From NCBI RefSeq assembly GCF_001429295.1, contig NZ_LMJL01000012.1:510280-571808 (forward strand): a DNA stretch of 61,529 nucleotides. The letters are read 5' to 3'. Under the pieces are notes generated by a model. The model had not been told where the DNA came from, did not search any database, and worked only from the letters and a program-made list of their open reading frames with translations. Position 1 is the first letter of the stretch. Every line of letters starts with the position of its first letter. The stretch is from Flavobacterium sp. Root935 (lineage in GTDB: Bacteria; Bacteroidota; Bacteroidia; Flavobacteriales; Flavobacteriaceae). Shown piece by piece: positions 43,875 through 52,741 of this stretch. The translations under genes were made by a program, and so were the position numbers.

Positions 43875-43910
43875 CCTTAGAACCTCAGCACCTTAGAACC
43901 TCAGCACCTT
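43875..43910. repeat. 16-base tandem repeat after the RND adaptor gene
   Basis: Two copies of CCTTAGAACCTCAGCA and a quarter of a third, followed by a run of A. It lies just past the adaptor stop (minus strand). A closely related unit precedes the SemiSWEET gene at 60091. The rest of the 258-base gap has a GCGCTAAGGCACTAAG element at 43757 and no gene. Confidence 0.82.
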
Positions 43911-43920
43911 CAAAAAAAAA

Positions 43921-45168
43921 TCAATGTTCATGCTCTCCACCGCCCTTCATGGCAGAAAGCAGATAAAAAGCCCCTTTAGTAACTATTTTTGCTTCTGAAT
44001 CAATTTTATCTACAAATTTTACTTCTGTAAAACCTAAATCTGTTGTTCCTGGCATTACTTCAACTGCTTTAAAATGAATTTCTTTTTCATGAGATTCTTC
44101 TTTTTCGCCTTCGGTATGCTTGTGTTTTTCTTCAGTATGCGATTCTTCTTGTACAAAAACAAAATACTTATCTGCATTTCGAACTACAGCATCTTTTGGT
44201 AATGCAGGAACGGTTGCATTTGTAATATTGATATTGGCAGAAACATACATTCCAGGAATCAAACCTTTGGCATCGGCTGGATCGATTTTGGCGTGAACGG
44301 CAACGGTTTTACTTTCGTTAGAAAAAGATTTATTGATTCCGAAGATCTTTCCTTTAATGGATTTATTCGATTGATTCGTTAATACAAAATCGATTACCTG
44401 ACCAATCGAAATAGAACCCAAATCTTTCTCGTAAACATTCAAATCTAAATGCATCTGGCTATTGTCAACCACTTCAAAAAGCGAAACTCCTGTATCAGCA
44501 AAAGCGCCTTTCGCAATATTGATTTTTCCAACGTAACCATTTATCGGAGCTACAATTGGAACTAGAGACGAACTTCCTTTTGTGGAAACATTCAAAGCTT
44601 CTAATTTGTTTTTGGCTGCCTGCGCACGCGCTCTTTCGGCTGCTAATTTTGCTTTTACTTCCTGAAATACCTTTCTCGGATTTACGTTTTCATCACTCAA
44701 GGTTTTCTGGCGGTTATATTCTAACTGTAGATATTCGACATTGGCAGAAGCCGAATGATAATCTTCCTGCATCTCAATTACTTCCAAATTCTGAATGGTT
44801 GCTAAAACTTTTCCTTTGTTGACGAATGTTCCTTCCAAAACATAAATATCTTTTACCGTTCCGCCAATTAAAGTCGAAACTTCAGCGGAATTTTGCGGTG
44901 GAACTGTCGTGTAGCCATTGGCTTTGATGATTTTATTCAGGTTTCTGTTTTCTACAAATCCTGTTTCAATACCTACAGTTTTATATTGAGATTCGGTTAA
45001 AGCAACTTCCGTTTGTGATTTTTCTTCTTCGTGTATTTCCTCTGTCTTTTTTTCATTACAAGAATTTAAAATTCCGCAGTAAGCTATAAGCAGTAAGCTA
45101 TAGGCTAATTTTCTTTGCGGACTCTGTGATAAAATCTCTGCGATCTTTGCGGTTAAATTTATTTTCAT
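43921..45168 (-). CDS. RND efflux periplasmic adaptor (membrane fusion) lipoprotein
   Basis: 415 residues from the ATG at 45168, one base after the TolC-like gene's stop. A lipoprotein signal with lipobox LNSC puts the lipid Cys near 37. Barrel-sandwich and hairpin domains follow: GGTVKDIYVLEGTFVNKGKV, the coiled hairpin EVIEMQEDYHSASANVEYLQ, then IVAPINGYVGKINIAKGAF. A His/Glu-rich loop (HTEEKHKHTEGEKEESHEKE) near 370-390 and the last residues GGGEHEH look metal-binding. It links CzcA with the TolC-like protein. The residues before the lipobox are coded by two classes of dispersed repeat. Confidence 0.9.
   Translation of the reverse strand: MKINLTAKIAEILSQSPQRKLAYSLLLIAYCGILNSCNEKKTEEIHEEEKSQTEVALTESQYKTVGIETGFVENRNLNKIIKANGYTTVPPQNSAEVSTLIGGTVKDIYVLEGTFVNKGKVLATIQNLEVIEMQEDYHSASANVEYLQLEYNRQKTLSDENVNPRKVFQEVKAKLAAERARAQAAKNKLEALNVSTKGSSSLVPIVAPINGYVGKINIAKGAFADTGVSLFEVVDNSQMHLDLNVYEKDLGSISIGQVIDFVLTNQSNKSIKGKIFGINKSFSNESKTVAVHAKIDPADAKGLIPGMYVSANINITNATVPALPKDAVVRNADKYFVFVQEESHTEEKHKHTEGEKEESHEKEIHFKAVEVMPGTTDLGFTEVKFVDKIDSEAKIVTKGAFYLLSAMKGGGEHEH
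45077..45104. repeat. Heptad repeat inside the adaptor gene's signal sequence
   Basis: Four 7-base units (CAGTAAG, CTATAAG, CAGTAAG, CTATAGG on the plus strand). On the coding strand they give AYSLLLIAY, the hydrophobic core of the lipoprotein signal. Same class as the facing repeats at 12050-12117. Confidence 0.88.
45139..45156 (-). repeat. CGCAAAG-type repeat inside the adaptor gene
   Basis: TTAACCGCAAAGATCGCA on the minus strand codes residues LTAKIA at the start of the adaptor. An exact copy lies on the plus strand at 46342-46359 within the TolC-like gene, so the two are inverted. Confidence 0.88.
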
Positions 45169-45169
45169 T

Positions 45170-46417
45170 TTAATTGTTTTTGATAGTTGGAAATTGGAGT
45201 TCGATTGCGCTTTGATTATAGCTGTGAGTCGCTTCTGCAAATTGTTTTTTAATATCAATCGCCTGATTTAAAAAACTGATATACGACCAATAACTCATAT
45301 CGCCATTGGCATAACTTTTTTGGGCTGTGTCAATAATCTGATTCGCATATTGCAAACCTTCATTTTGATAATAGGCTACGTTCTTTTGCTGTTTTAGGAA
45401 ATTATTCTGTAATTCTTCTTTTTGCAGATTTAAAATCATTTTGTTTTTGTCTAAAGCCATTTGAGACTGCGAAATACTGATTTCAGCAGCTTTCGCTTTT
45501 GTCGTATTCACAACTCCAAACAACGGAATCTGCAATCCTGCGGTAAAACCTTGAAAAAGCGATTCAGTATTAATAGTCTGCGCAAAATATCCTAAACCGA
45601 TTTTTGGAGTTCGCAGTGCTTTAAAAGTTCCAGCTTCTTTCTGATAAACCGAAATTTGCTGTTGATAGAAATCGGTCATCAGAAGTTCTGCTTTCGAGGT
45701 TTCTTGATTTTCTACGAAAGTATATTGCAAAGCTGTATTTTCATCTGGAATAATGTTTTCATTGGTCTGAACAAAAAACTGAAGCTGTTTCTGGTAAATA
45801 GCCAAGTCGTATTCTAGCTGTGCTTTTTGGGTTTCGATTTCTTTTACTTTCGCTTTCGCACTTATAACTTCGATATTACCGCTTTCTCCAGTTTTAAAAC
45901 GGAGCTCGGCATTCTTTAAAAATTTGGTGTAGATCTCATTTAATTCTGAGTTTAATTTCTGAATTGAAACGCCATACAAATATTGATAATATGCCAGAGT
46001 TACTGCTTTTTCGACTTCATAAGAAGATAAAGCTTTTCGTTTTTCAGCCAATTTTGCGAGTTCTTCCTGTAATTGCCTATTGGCTTTGGTAATGTTTCCC
46101 AACGGAAAAAACTGCTGTACAGAAACATTATGATCAAAATCAACGCTATTGAATTGTCCGCCTTGATACTGCACTTGTAACGGATCTGGCTGAAAAGCCG
46201 TTTTCTTTAAAACGGTTTGTTTTTCTATTTCTTTATCAGCAATTTTTAAGTCGATGTTGTTTGATTTGGCAAGTTCTATTGCTTTTTCTAAAGATATTTT
46301 GGTTTGCGCTGATATTAGCGTGCTTGCTAACAGGAATGCAATTAACCGCAAAGATCGCAAGGGATGCGCGAAGTTCGCAAAGGTTGTTTTTCTTAGATTG
46401 TATGGTAATTTTTTCAT
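45170..46417 (-). CDS. TolC-like outer-membrane efflux protein (CzcC/CusC type)
   Basis: 415 residues from the second ATG (MKKLPYNLRK). The mature part begins after LIAFLLASTLISAQ, followed by TKISLEKAIELAKSNNIDLKIADKE, the standard first helix of outer-membrane factor proteins, and two repeats of long coiled helices (e.g. NIEVISAKAKVKEIETQKAQ). It forms the outer-membrane exit duct for the RND pump. The signal peptide is oddly long: about 20 residues (PYNLRKTTFANFAHPLRSLR) between MKKL and the hydrophobic core are coded by a dispersed repeat. Confidence 0.9.
   Translation of the reverse strand: MKKLPYNLRKTTFANFAHPLRSLRLIAFLLASTLISAQTKISLEKAIELAKSNNIDLKIADKEIEKQTVLKKTAFQPDPLQVQYQGGQFNSVDFDHNVSVQQFFPLGNITKANRQLQEELAKLAEKRKALSSYEVEKAVTLAYYQYLYGVSIQKLNSELNEIYTKFLKNAELRFKTGESGNIEVISAKAKVKEIETQKAQLEYDLAIYQKQLQFFVQTNENIIPDENTALQYTFVENQETSKAELLMTDFYQQQISVYQKEAGTFKALRTPKIGLGYFAQTINTESLFQGFTAGLQIPLFGVVNTTKAKAAEISISQSQMALDKNKMILNLQKEELQNNFLKQQKNVAYYQNEGLQYANQIIDTAQKSYANGDMSYWSYISFLNQAIDIKKQFAEATHSYNQSAIELQFPTIKNN
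46342..46385. repeat. CGCAAAG-type repeat inside the TolC-like gene
   Basis: The plus strand reads TTAACCGCAAAGATCGCAAG and on through GCGAAGTTCGCAAAGGTT. It is made of the same pieces as the intergenic cluster at 31738-31890. It lies in frame in the signal-peptide region of the gene on the minus strand. Confidence 0.85.
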
Positions 46418-46443
46418 TTCTTTAAAATTTTTCTTTGTGTGCT

Positions 46444-46469
46444 TTGCGTAAACCTTAGTGTTCTTTGCG
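46444..46469 (-). repeat. 26-base dispersed repeat across the czcA stop codon
   Basis: CGCAAAGAACACTAAGGTTT then ACGCAA on the minus strand differs at two positions from the plus-strand element at 31738-31763. It supplies the last codons (KRKEH) and the stop of the CzcA-type gene. Confidence 0.88.
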
Positions 46470-49400
46470 TTTAAAACCACTTTCCAGCATTAAATACAAA
46501 ATCGGCAAAACGATTAATGTCAATATTGTTGCTGAGAATAAGCCGCCGATTACTACTGTTGCTAAAGGTTTCTGCACTTCTGCCCCGCCGCTTGTCGATA
46601 ATGCCATTGGCAGAAATCCTAAAGAAGCTACAGCAGCTGTCATCAAAACTGGACGTAATCTTGTTTTGGTTCCGATAAAAACTCTTTGAAGCGGATCTAA
46701 AATTCCCTCTGATTTCAATTGATTGAAATACGAAATCAATACGATTCCGTTCAGCACTGCGATTCCGAACAAGGCAATAAAACCAATTCCGGCAGAAATA
46801 CTAAAAGGCATTCCTCTCAGCGAAAGCGCAAAAACACCTCCTATTGCAGACAACGGAATTGCGGTAAAAATTAAAAGGGCTTGTTTGATACTTTTGAATG
46901 TAAAATAAAGCAATACCAAAATCAGCCCTAATGCAATTGGCAAAGCAACAGAAAGCCTTTGTGTGGCTTCGATTAAATTCTCAAACTGTCCGCCATACGT
47001 TACGTAATATCCTACTGGAAGCTTGAAGTTTTTATCGAGTTTTGCTTGAATTTCTTCAACTACACTTTTAATATCTCTTCCGCGAACATTCAATCCAACT
47101 GTAATTCTTCTTTTTCCGTCTTCGCGGATGACCTGCACTGGTCCTTGTTCATATTCAACTGAAGCGACTTGAGAAAGCGGTACCTGCTGGCCGTTTGGAA
47201 GCGGAATAAACAAATTGCTGACATCTGTAATATCGGCTCGGTTGTTTTCATCCATTCTCACCACGACATCAAATCTTTTACTTTCGTCGTAGATTTTTCC
47301 AGCACTTTCTCCTGCAAAAGAAGAACGAATGATTTGATTGATATCTGAAATATTGAGTCCGTAGAGTGCAATTTTGTCATAATCGTATTTAACGGTAATC
47401 TGAGGCAGTCCTGTAACTTTATCGGCCTTTAAATCTCCTATTCCCTCAATACTTTTTATTTTCGAAATTAATTCTGCCGCTTTCGCGTCTAGGATCTCTA
47501 AATCGTCGCCAAAAATCTTGATGGCGATATCAGATCGGCTTCCGGTCATTAATTCGTTAAAACGCATTTGAATGGGCTGAGAAATTTCAATATTCGCTCC
47601 GGGAATCACTTCCATTTCTTCTTTCATCGCATTTGCCAATTCTTCCCAATTACGATATTTGCTCCTCCATTCTTTTTTGTCTTTCAAAACAATAATCAAA
47701 TCACCGCTTTCAATCGGCATAGGGTCGGTTGGGATTTCACCGCTTCCAATTTTGGTTACGATAGTTTTTATTTCAGGAAATCTTGCTTTTAGTAGCTGTT
47801 CATATTTGGTTGCAGTTTCTACCATCTGCGTCAGCGAACTTCCTGTCATAATCGTAGCATTTATTGCTAGATCACCTTCTTCAATTGTCGGGATAAATTC
47901 GCCTCCCATATTTTGGAAAATAATAAATGCTAAAGCAAATAATGCCAGTGCAGTTGTAAGAACAACTCTTTTAAATTTTAAAGCCTTATTAAGTAAAGGC
48001 GTATAACGATTTTCGAGCCACGCAATCATTCTATCACTAAAATTGGATTTGTGCTCTGTTTTTTTAGACAGAAATAAAGCACTCATCATCGGGATGTAAG
48101 TCAACGAAAGTATAAAAGCTCCAATAATGGCAAAACTAACCGTTATTGCCATTGGTTTAAACATCTTTCCTTCAGTTCCAATCAAGGCTAGAATAGGTAG
48201 ATAAACAATCAAAATAATGATTTCTCCAAAAGCAGCGCTATTCCTGATTTTTGAAGCCGAATTATACACTTCATCATCCATTTCTTCCTGCGTCAATTCC
48301 TTTTTATTTTTGATTTTCTGAAGATGATGCATGGTTGCTTCTACAATAATAACGGCACCATCGACAATGATTCCGAAATCTATTGCCCCCAAACTCATTA
48401 AATTTCCGCTTACGCCAAAGGCATTCATTAAAATCACCGCAAATAACATTGCCAGCGGAATTACAGATGCTACAATAAGTCCTGCGCGAAGATTTCCTAA
48501 AAATAAAATCAGTACAAAAATTACGATTAAAGCACCTTCTAGCAAATTCTTTGCAACTGTTTTAATAGAATTATCAACGAGTTTTCCTCGGTCGATAAAG
48601 GCTTCTGCAACAACTCCTTCGGGAAGACTTTCATTAATTTGAGCCATTTTGTCGTGAATCCTGTTGACAACAGCGCTTGAGTTTTCTCCTTTTAACATTA
48701 ATACCAAACCCGAAACGATTTCGCCTTTTCCGTCTTTTGTAGAAGCGCCATAGCGCAATGCAACACCTTCGCGAACCTGTGCCACATTACGTACCAAAAC
48801 TGGTGAACCGTTTCGGTTTTTCACTACAACATTTTCAAGGTCTTTAACACCTTTTGCCATTCCAACGCCACGGATGAAATAAGTATATTGATCTTTCTCA
48901 ATATAAGCCCCGCCGGTATTTTGATTATTCTTTTCTAATGCCTCAAAAATTTCAGTAATCGTAACTCCTAAACTATTCAGCATGTTAGGATTAACGGCAA
49001 TTTCGTATTGTTTTAGTTTTCCGCCCCAGGCACTTACTTCAGCAACACCACGGACTCCCTGCAATTGCGGAATAATAATCCAATCCTGAATGGTTCTTAA
49101 TTCGACGGCGCTGTATTTGTTTTCATACCCTTTTTTAGCGTAAACATCATATTGGTAAATTTCTCCTAAACCAGTTGAAATTGGTGCTAATTCTGGAGAA
49201 TCTACATAATCTGGAATATTTTCTTCGGCTTGTTTTAAACGCTGGAAAATTTGTTCGCGTGCCCAGTAAATATCAACATCGTCTTCAAAAACAACGGTTA
49301 CAACAGATAGTCCAAAACGGGAAATACTGCGGAGTTCGATAATATCTGGAACGGTTTTGACAGCTCGTTCTAACGGATACGTAATTAACTGCTCCACTTC

Positions 49401-49577
49401 CTGACTTGCCAAAGTTGGGGCTGTTGTAATAATCTGCACTTGATTATTGGTTACATCGGGCAAAGCATCTAGCGGTAAATTTTTAAGTGAATAGCTTCCC
49501 CAAGCTATTAAAACAAGGGTAAATAATAGTATAACGAATTTGTTTCGTATACTAAATTGAATGATTTTATCTAGCAT
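46455..49577 (-). CDS. Heavy-metal RND efflux pump, CzcA type
   Basis: 1040 residues from the ATG at 49577 (MLDKIIQFSIRNK), full length for the family; a longer frame adds 12 unlikely residues. Twelve membrane helices and two large periplasmic loops. The helix IV proton-relay motif is DFGIIVDGAVIIVEA, as in the CzcA (Co/Zn/Cd) group and unlike the CusA version. Also seen: YPLERAVKTVPDIIELRSIS, GGEFIPTIEEGDLAINATIM and PIQMRFNELMTGSRSDIAIK. It drives divalent cations out using proton flow, with the adaptor and TolC-like protein encoded next. The small Cys/His gene lies 110 bases upstream. Confidence 0.93.
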   Translation of the reverse strand: MLDKIIQFSIRNKFVILLFTLVLIAWGSYSLKNLPLDALPDVTNNQVQIITTAPTLASQEVEQLITYPLERAVKTVPDIIELRSISRFGLSVVTVVFEDDVDIYWAREQIFQRLKQAEENIPDYVDSPELAPISTGLGEIYQYDVYAKKGYENKYSAVELRTIQDWIIIPQLQGVRGVAEVSAWGGKLKQYEIAVNPNMLNSLGVTITEIFEALEKNNQNTGGAYIEKDQYTYFIRGVGMAKGVKDLENVVVKNRNGSPVLVRNVAQVREGVALRYGASTKDGKGEIVSGLVLMLKGENSSAVVNRIHDKMAQINESLPEGVVAEAFIDRGKLVDNSIKTVAKNLLEGALIVIFVLILFLGNLRAGLIVASVIPLAMLFAVILMNAFGVSGNLMSLGAIDFGIIVDGAVIIVEATMHHLQKIKNKKELTQEEMDDEVYNSASKIRNSAAFGEIIILIVYLPILALIGTEGKMFKPMAITVSFAIIGAFILSLTYIPMMSALFLSKKTEHKSNFSDRMIAWLENRYTPLLNKALKFKRVVLTTALALFALAFIIFQNMGGEFIPTIEEGDLAINATIMTGSSLTQMVETATKYEQLLKARFPEIKTIVTKIGSGEIPTDPMPIESGDLIIVLKDKKEWRSKYRNWEELANAMKEEMEVIPGANIEISQPIQMRFNELMTGSRSDIAIKIFGDDLEILDAKAAELISKIKSIEGIGDLKADKVTGLPQITVKYDYDKIALYGLNISDINQIIRSSFAGESAGKIYDESKRFDVVVRMDENNRADITDVSNLFIPLPNGQQVPLSQVASVEYEQGPVQVIREDGKRRITVGLNVRGRDIKSVVEEIQAKLDKNFKLPVGYYVTYGGQFENLIEATQRLSVALPIALGLILVLLYFTFKSIKQALLIFTAIPLSAIGGVFALSLRGMPFSISAGIGFIALFGIAVLNGIVLISYFNQLKSEGILDPLQRVFIGTKTRLRPVLMTAAVASLGFLPMALSTSGGAEVQKPLATVVIGGLFSATILTLIVLPILYLMLESGFKRKEH

Positions 49578-49687
49578 TTGAATAATAAAATAATGACATG
49601 AGAAATGAGACAAGAATATGTCTTATAAACCTGTGGTAAGTCCACAACTCTCTAACCCGAATTCCGAATTTTCGGATACAGGCATCA

Positions 49688-50011
49688 CTATGCTATTTGA
49701 GGGGGCTGCCATATGCTTCCGTAGAAATTAGAAGCAAAAACAGAACGATAATTGGGTAAAGGAATAGAAATAAGATTGTATGCGGCAGGAAATTCAAGAC
49801 TTAAAACTGATTGATAGCTTAAAACTTGTGCACTGCAGCAATTGCAGGTGCAAAATGGAGAGCACAAATCATTGTGTTTGTCATGAGAATGATTATCCTC
49901 AGATGAAAACTGAGCTGTTTTATGCATAGCGCTATTTACTTCCATATCTGCGCAGGGCATATTTGAAAGTGCCATCAAATAAATTGACATTACAATTGCT
50001 ATCCATCTCAT
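49688..50011 (-). CDS. Small Cys/His-rich exported protein heading the metal operon
   Basis: 107 residues. N-terminal signal MRWIAIVMSIYLMALSNMPC, then a His/Asp-rich stretch (SSEDNHSHDKHND) and a Cys cluster LCSPFCTCNCCSAQ, ending in a mostly hydrophilic tail. I believe this is the DUF6660-type small protein often found before CusA/CzcA genes in Flavobacteria, but I am not certain. Periplasmic binding of zinc, copper or cadmium is inferred from the residues. It is probably the first gene of the RND operon. The 256-base gap upstream is AT-rich with no gene. Confidence 0.7.
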   Translation of the reverse strand: MRWIAIVMSIYLMALSNMPCADMEVNSAMHKTAQFSSEDNHSHDKHNDLCSPFCTCNCCSAQVLSYQSVLSLEFPAAYNLISIPLPNYRSVFASNFYGSIWQPPQIA

Positions 50012-50267
50012 GAGTGTAAAAATAATACTTTATTTAATTCCGTTTTGAAAAAAAACATAATCAATTGACTTTTAATCATATTTCTTTAAATTTTATTTTC
50101 GGCAAAAGAAAATTTAGTTAACTTTAACATGAAATAACATATTTTTTATTCAAAAATCTACGCCAAAAACAAACAAAAGTAAAATTACAGCCCAAATTAT
50201 ATTTTAAGAATACACAAGTCATATTTTATTTTACGCAGTTTTATTAATTATCTAATACCTCTAATAA

Positions 50268-51389
50268 ATGAAATGTAAAAGATTAATATCAGCCTTTTTC
50301 TTATTATCAAGTATTCAATTCTTTGGTCAGGTTTATACCGACAAAATCGTAGGAGAGAAAAACCAACAGCTTAAAGACAGTCTTAAAGTAGTGGAATATC
50401 CTTATTCTTTACCAATTTGGGGTCAGAAGGTGGCCCAAAAAGGTTATAATTTACCTTACTCTGCCGGATTATCTGTAAATTACTTTTGGCAGGATTCTGA
50501 AATCGTCATAAAAAATCTGGAGGTTGGGTTCAATAACGGTCCACTTTACAACTTAGACGAAATTGTTCGCTTTGATAAATCTTCTGTAGAAGCAGGTGCT
50601 ATAACTATTAGACCAGATATTTGGCTGCTTCCTTTCTTAAATATTTACGGAATATTTGGTAAAGCAAAACCAACAACTAAAATCAATGCTGGAATTTGGA
50701 TTCCTGACGCTGATAATAACTGGTCTCAGATTGCAAGTTTTAATACAAAAGCAAATTTTGACGCTACCACATTTGGAATTGGTATGACTCCAACCATTGG
50801 TATTGGCGGAGGCTGGCTGGCACTGGATATGAATATGTCCTGGAGCGATGTGGATGCGCTGGACAAACCGGCTTTCTCTTACATATTTGGTCCAAGATTA
50901 GGTAAAACTTTTAAACTTCGTAAACCCGAAAGAAATATCGCTGTATGGGTTGGCGGTTTTAGAGTTCATATTGAAGGAGGAACAAAAGGAAATATAGCTT
51001 TATCGGATATTTTTGATCTTAGCAATGCTCAGACCAAAGTTGATGACGGTTTGACAAAAGTATCTGAAAACCAAACAAAAGTGGATAATTGGTGGAATGG
51101 CTTAACTCCGGCCCAACAGGCAAATCCAGTAAATGTTGCTAAACATAATACCGCAAACCGTGCATTAGAAAGAGCAGGTACTTTTTTAACTACTCTAGAC
51201 GGAGCTTTAAGTACTGCAGATTCTTCGACAATTCAATATTCACTCCAAAAGTCACCAAAAGATATGTGGAATTTTATTGTTGGAACGCAGTTTCAGTATA
51301 ACAAACATATAATGCTTAGACTTGAAACAGGATTTTTAGGAAGTCGTACACAGGTTTTAGGAGGTCTTCAATACCGTTTTGGACTTTAA
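50268..51389 (+). CDS. Hypothetical outer-membrane beta-barrel protein
   Basis: 373 residues, family not recognised. Signal peptide ~1-20 (ISAFFLLSSIQFFGQ). The rest is rich in alternating beta strands with Gly and aromatic residues, such as FGIGMTPTIGIGGGWLALDM and SYIFGPRLGKTFKL. It ends LGGLQYRFGL, which resembles an outer-membrane insertion signal. A coiled insert near 255-320 (NAQTKVDDGLTKVSENQTKV) interrupts the barrel pattern. It is followed after 9 bases by another barrel protein; together they may form an envelope complex. Cargo unknown. Confidence 0.75.
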   Translation: MKCKRLISAFFLLSSIQFFGQVYTDKIVGEKNQQLKDSLKVVEYPYSLPIWGQKVAQKGYNLPYSAGLSVNYFWQDSEIVIKNLEVGFNNGPLYNLDEIVRFDKSSVEAGAITIRPDIWLLPFLNIYGIFGKAKPTTKINAGIWIPDADNNWSQIASFNTKANFDATTFGIGMTPTIGIGGGWLALDMNMSWSDVDALDKPAFSYIFGPRLGKTFKLRKPERNIAVWVGGFRVHIEGGTKGNIALSDIFDLSNAQTKVDDGLTKVSENQTKVDNWWNGLTPAQQANPVNVAKHNTANRALERAGTFLTTLDGALSTADSSTIQYSLQKSPKDMWNFIVGTQFQYNKHIMLRLETGFLGSRTQVLGGLQYRFGL

Positions 51390-51398
51390 TCTTAGAAT

Positions 51399-52157
51399 AT
51401 GAAAAAAGGTTTATTATTGCTTTTTATGCTTTTCTCCATTGCTCAAGCGCGGTCTCAAGTTTTAATTTCCTTAATTTTTGGAGATAAACTAAATTCGCCT
51501 TTTTTAGAATTTGGTCTAGAAGGCGGAATCAACCTTTCTGATATTTCTGGGCTCGAAAGTTCTGGAACTAATCCTGGTTTTAATCTGGGTTTTTATTTTG
51601 ATTTTAGATCGAAAAAAAATCCCGCATGGATGATTAATACTGGTGTTATTGTTAAATCGCCAATGGGTGCGCACCACCTTCCTGTTTACTCTTTAGATGA
51701 TGTTAACTTGGATAATACTTTTGAAGGCGGAAGTGTCAATCGTGAAATACGCTATTTTAATGTGCCAATTTTAATTAAATACCAATTTAAGAACAGGATC
51801 TATGTCAAAACCGGACCTCAATTTGGACTTCTAGCTTCGGCTTTTGATGAATTTACCAACGAGATTAATAAAAACGATGTTACTTATAAGAAAAAAATCA
51901 GAGACGAGATTCGTGTTATAGATGCTGGAATAGCTTTGGGAACCGGCTATCATATGAATGTTGGCAACGGATTAAATATAACAATTCAATATTACTACGG
52001 ATTGGTTCCTGTTATGAAAGGTGACGGACCAAATGTCTACAACAGATCTTTGTACCTGACAGCTGGAATCCCTATTGGAAAAGGAAAAGCAGCACAAAGA
52101 AGAGCAGAAAAAAATGCCGAAATGAATAAGGTTATACTGCCGGAAGACAAAAACTAA
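51399..52157 (+). CDS. PorT-like outer-membrane beta-barrel protein
   Basis: 252 residues. Signal peptide ~1-19 (LLLLFMLFSIAQARSQ). It has the OMP_b-brl_2 (PorT family) pattern: FGLEGGINLSDISG, FNLGFYFDFRSKKNPAWMIN, then FNVPILIKYQFKNRIYVKTGPQFGLL and GTGYHMNVGNGLNITIQYYYG. These are small barrels of unclear function, common in Bacteroidota. The C-terminal 30 residues are polar and end in KLPEDKN-like sequence, so the barrel probably closes before them. Lies 9 bases after the preceding barrel gene; convergent with cheB, overlapping it by 4 bases. Confidence 0.82.
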   Translation: MKKGLLLLFMLFSIAQARSQVLISLIFGDKLNSPFLEFGLEGGINLSDISGLESSGTNPGFNLGFYFDFRSKKNPAWMINTGVIVKSPMGAHHLPVYSLDDVNLDNTFEGGSVNREIRYFNVPILIKYQFKNRIYVKTGPQFGLLASAFDEFTNEINKNDVTYKKKIRDEIRVIDAGIALGTGYHMNVGNGLNITIQYYYGLVPVMKGDGPNVYNRSLYLTAGIPIGKGKAAQRRAEKNAEMNKVILPEDKN

Positions 52158-52741
52158 AGTTTATTTATTTGTTTTATGAATTCTAAGATTTCTTCGGTAC
52201 TTAAAACAAAATCTGGCGTTGTGTGTAAAATGGCGTTGTTAGGCATAAAAGGCATATCTGCAGACAACGGGTTTTGAATCACAATTTTACCGCCCGCCGC
52301 CTGAATGGCTTTTAATCCAACAGTTCCATCAGAATTTGAACCAGAAAGCAGTATTCCGATTAAATCTGGGCCATATATTTCGGCTGCAGATTCAAAAGAA
52401 ACATCAATACTTGGTCTGCTGTAATTTATTTTTTCTGAAGTGTCTAACGAAAGGGTTTCGTCTTTTTCAAACAACAAATGATAATTTGAAGGTGCAATGT
52501 AAATGAATCCAGTTCTTAATTTTACCTTGTCCTCTACTTCTTTTACTTTTATTTTGGATCTCAAAGCAATTAAATCTTCCAAGGTTTGCTCGTCTGTACT
52601 TTTTCTATGTACAACGATTACCAAGGCAAAAGAAATAGAATCTTCGATAAATGGCAAAATCTGTAATAGTGCTTGTAAACTTCCAGCAGAACCTCCAATT
52701 ATAACTACTTTATAATGATTTATTATTTTATTTTCCTCCAT
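52154..52741 (-). CDS. CheB-type protein-glutamate methylesterase domain (no receiver)
   Basis: 195 residues, only the catalytic domain of CheB. The Ser-His-Asp set is visible: Ser in GGSAGSLQALLQIL, His in VIVVHRKS, Asp in LLSGSNSDGTVGLKAI. The N-terminal receiver domain of chemotaxis CheB is missing. It overlaps the cheR-type gene by 19 bases. No chemoreceptor gene lies in the window, so the target is probably the neighbouring sensor kinases or an unlinked protein (inference). Confidence 0.92.
   Translation of the reverse strand: MEENKIINHYKVVIIGGSAGSLQALLQILPFIEDSISFALVIVVHRKSTDEQTLEDLIALRSKIKVKEVEDKVKLRTGFIYIAPSNYHLLFEKDETLSLDTSEKINYSRPSIDVSFESAAEIYGPDLIGILLSGSNSDGTVGLKAIQAAGGKIVIQNPLSADMPFMPNNAILHTTPDFVLSTEEILEFIKQINKL

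Noticed and set aside
47568..48642. Plus-strand frames of 74-115 codons opposite the CzcA-type gene
   Set aside because: They are shadows of a well-conserved RND gene on the other strand.
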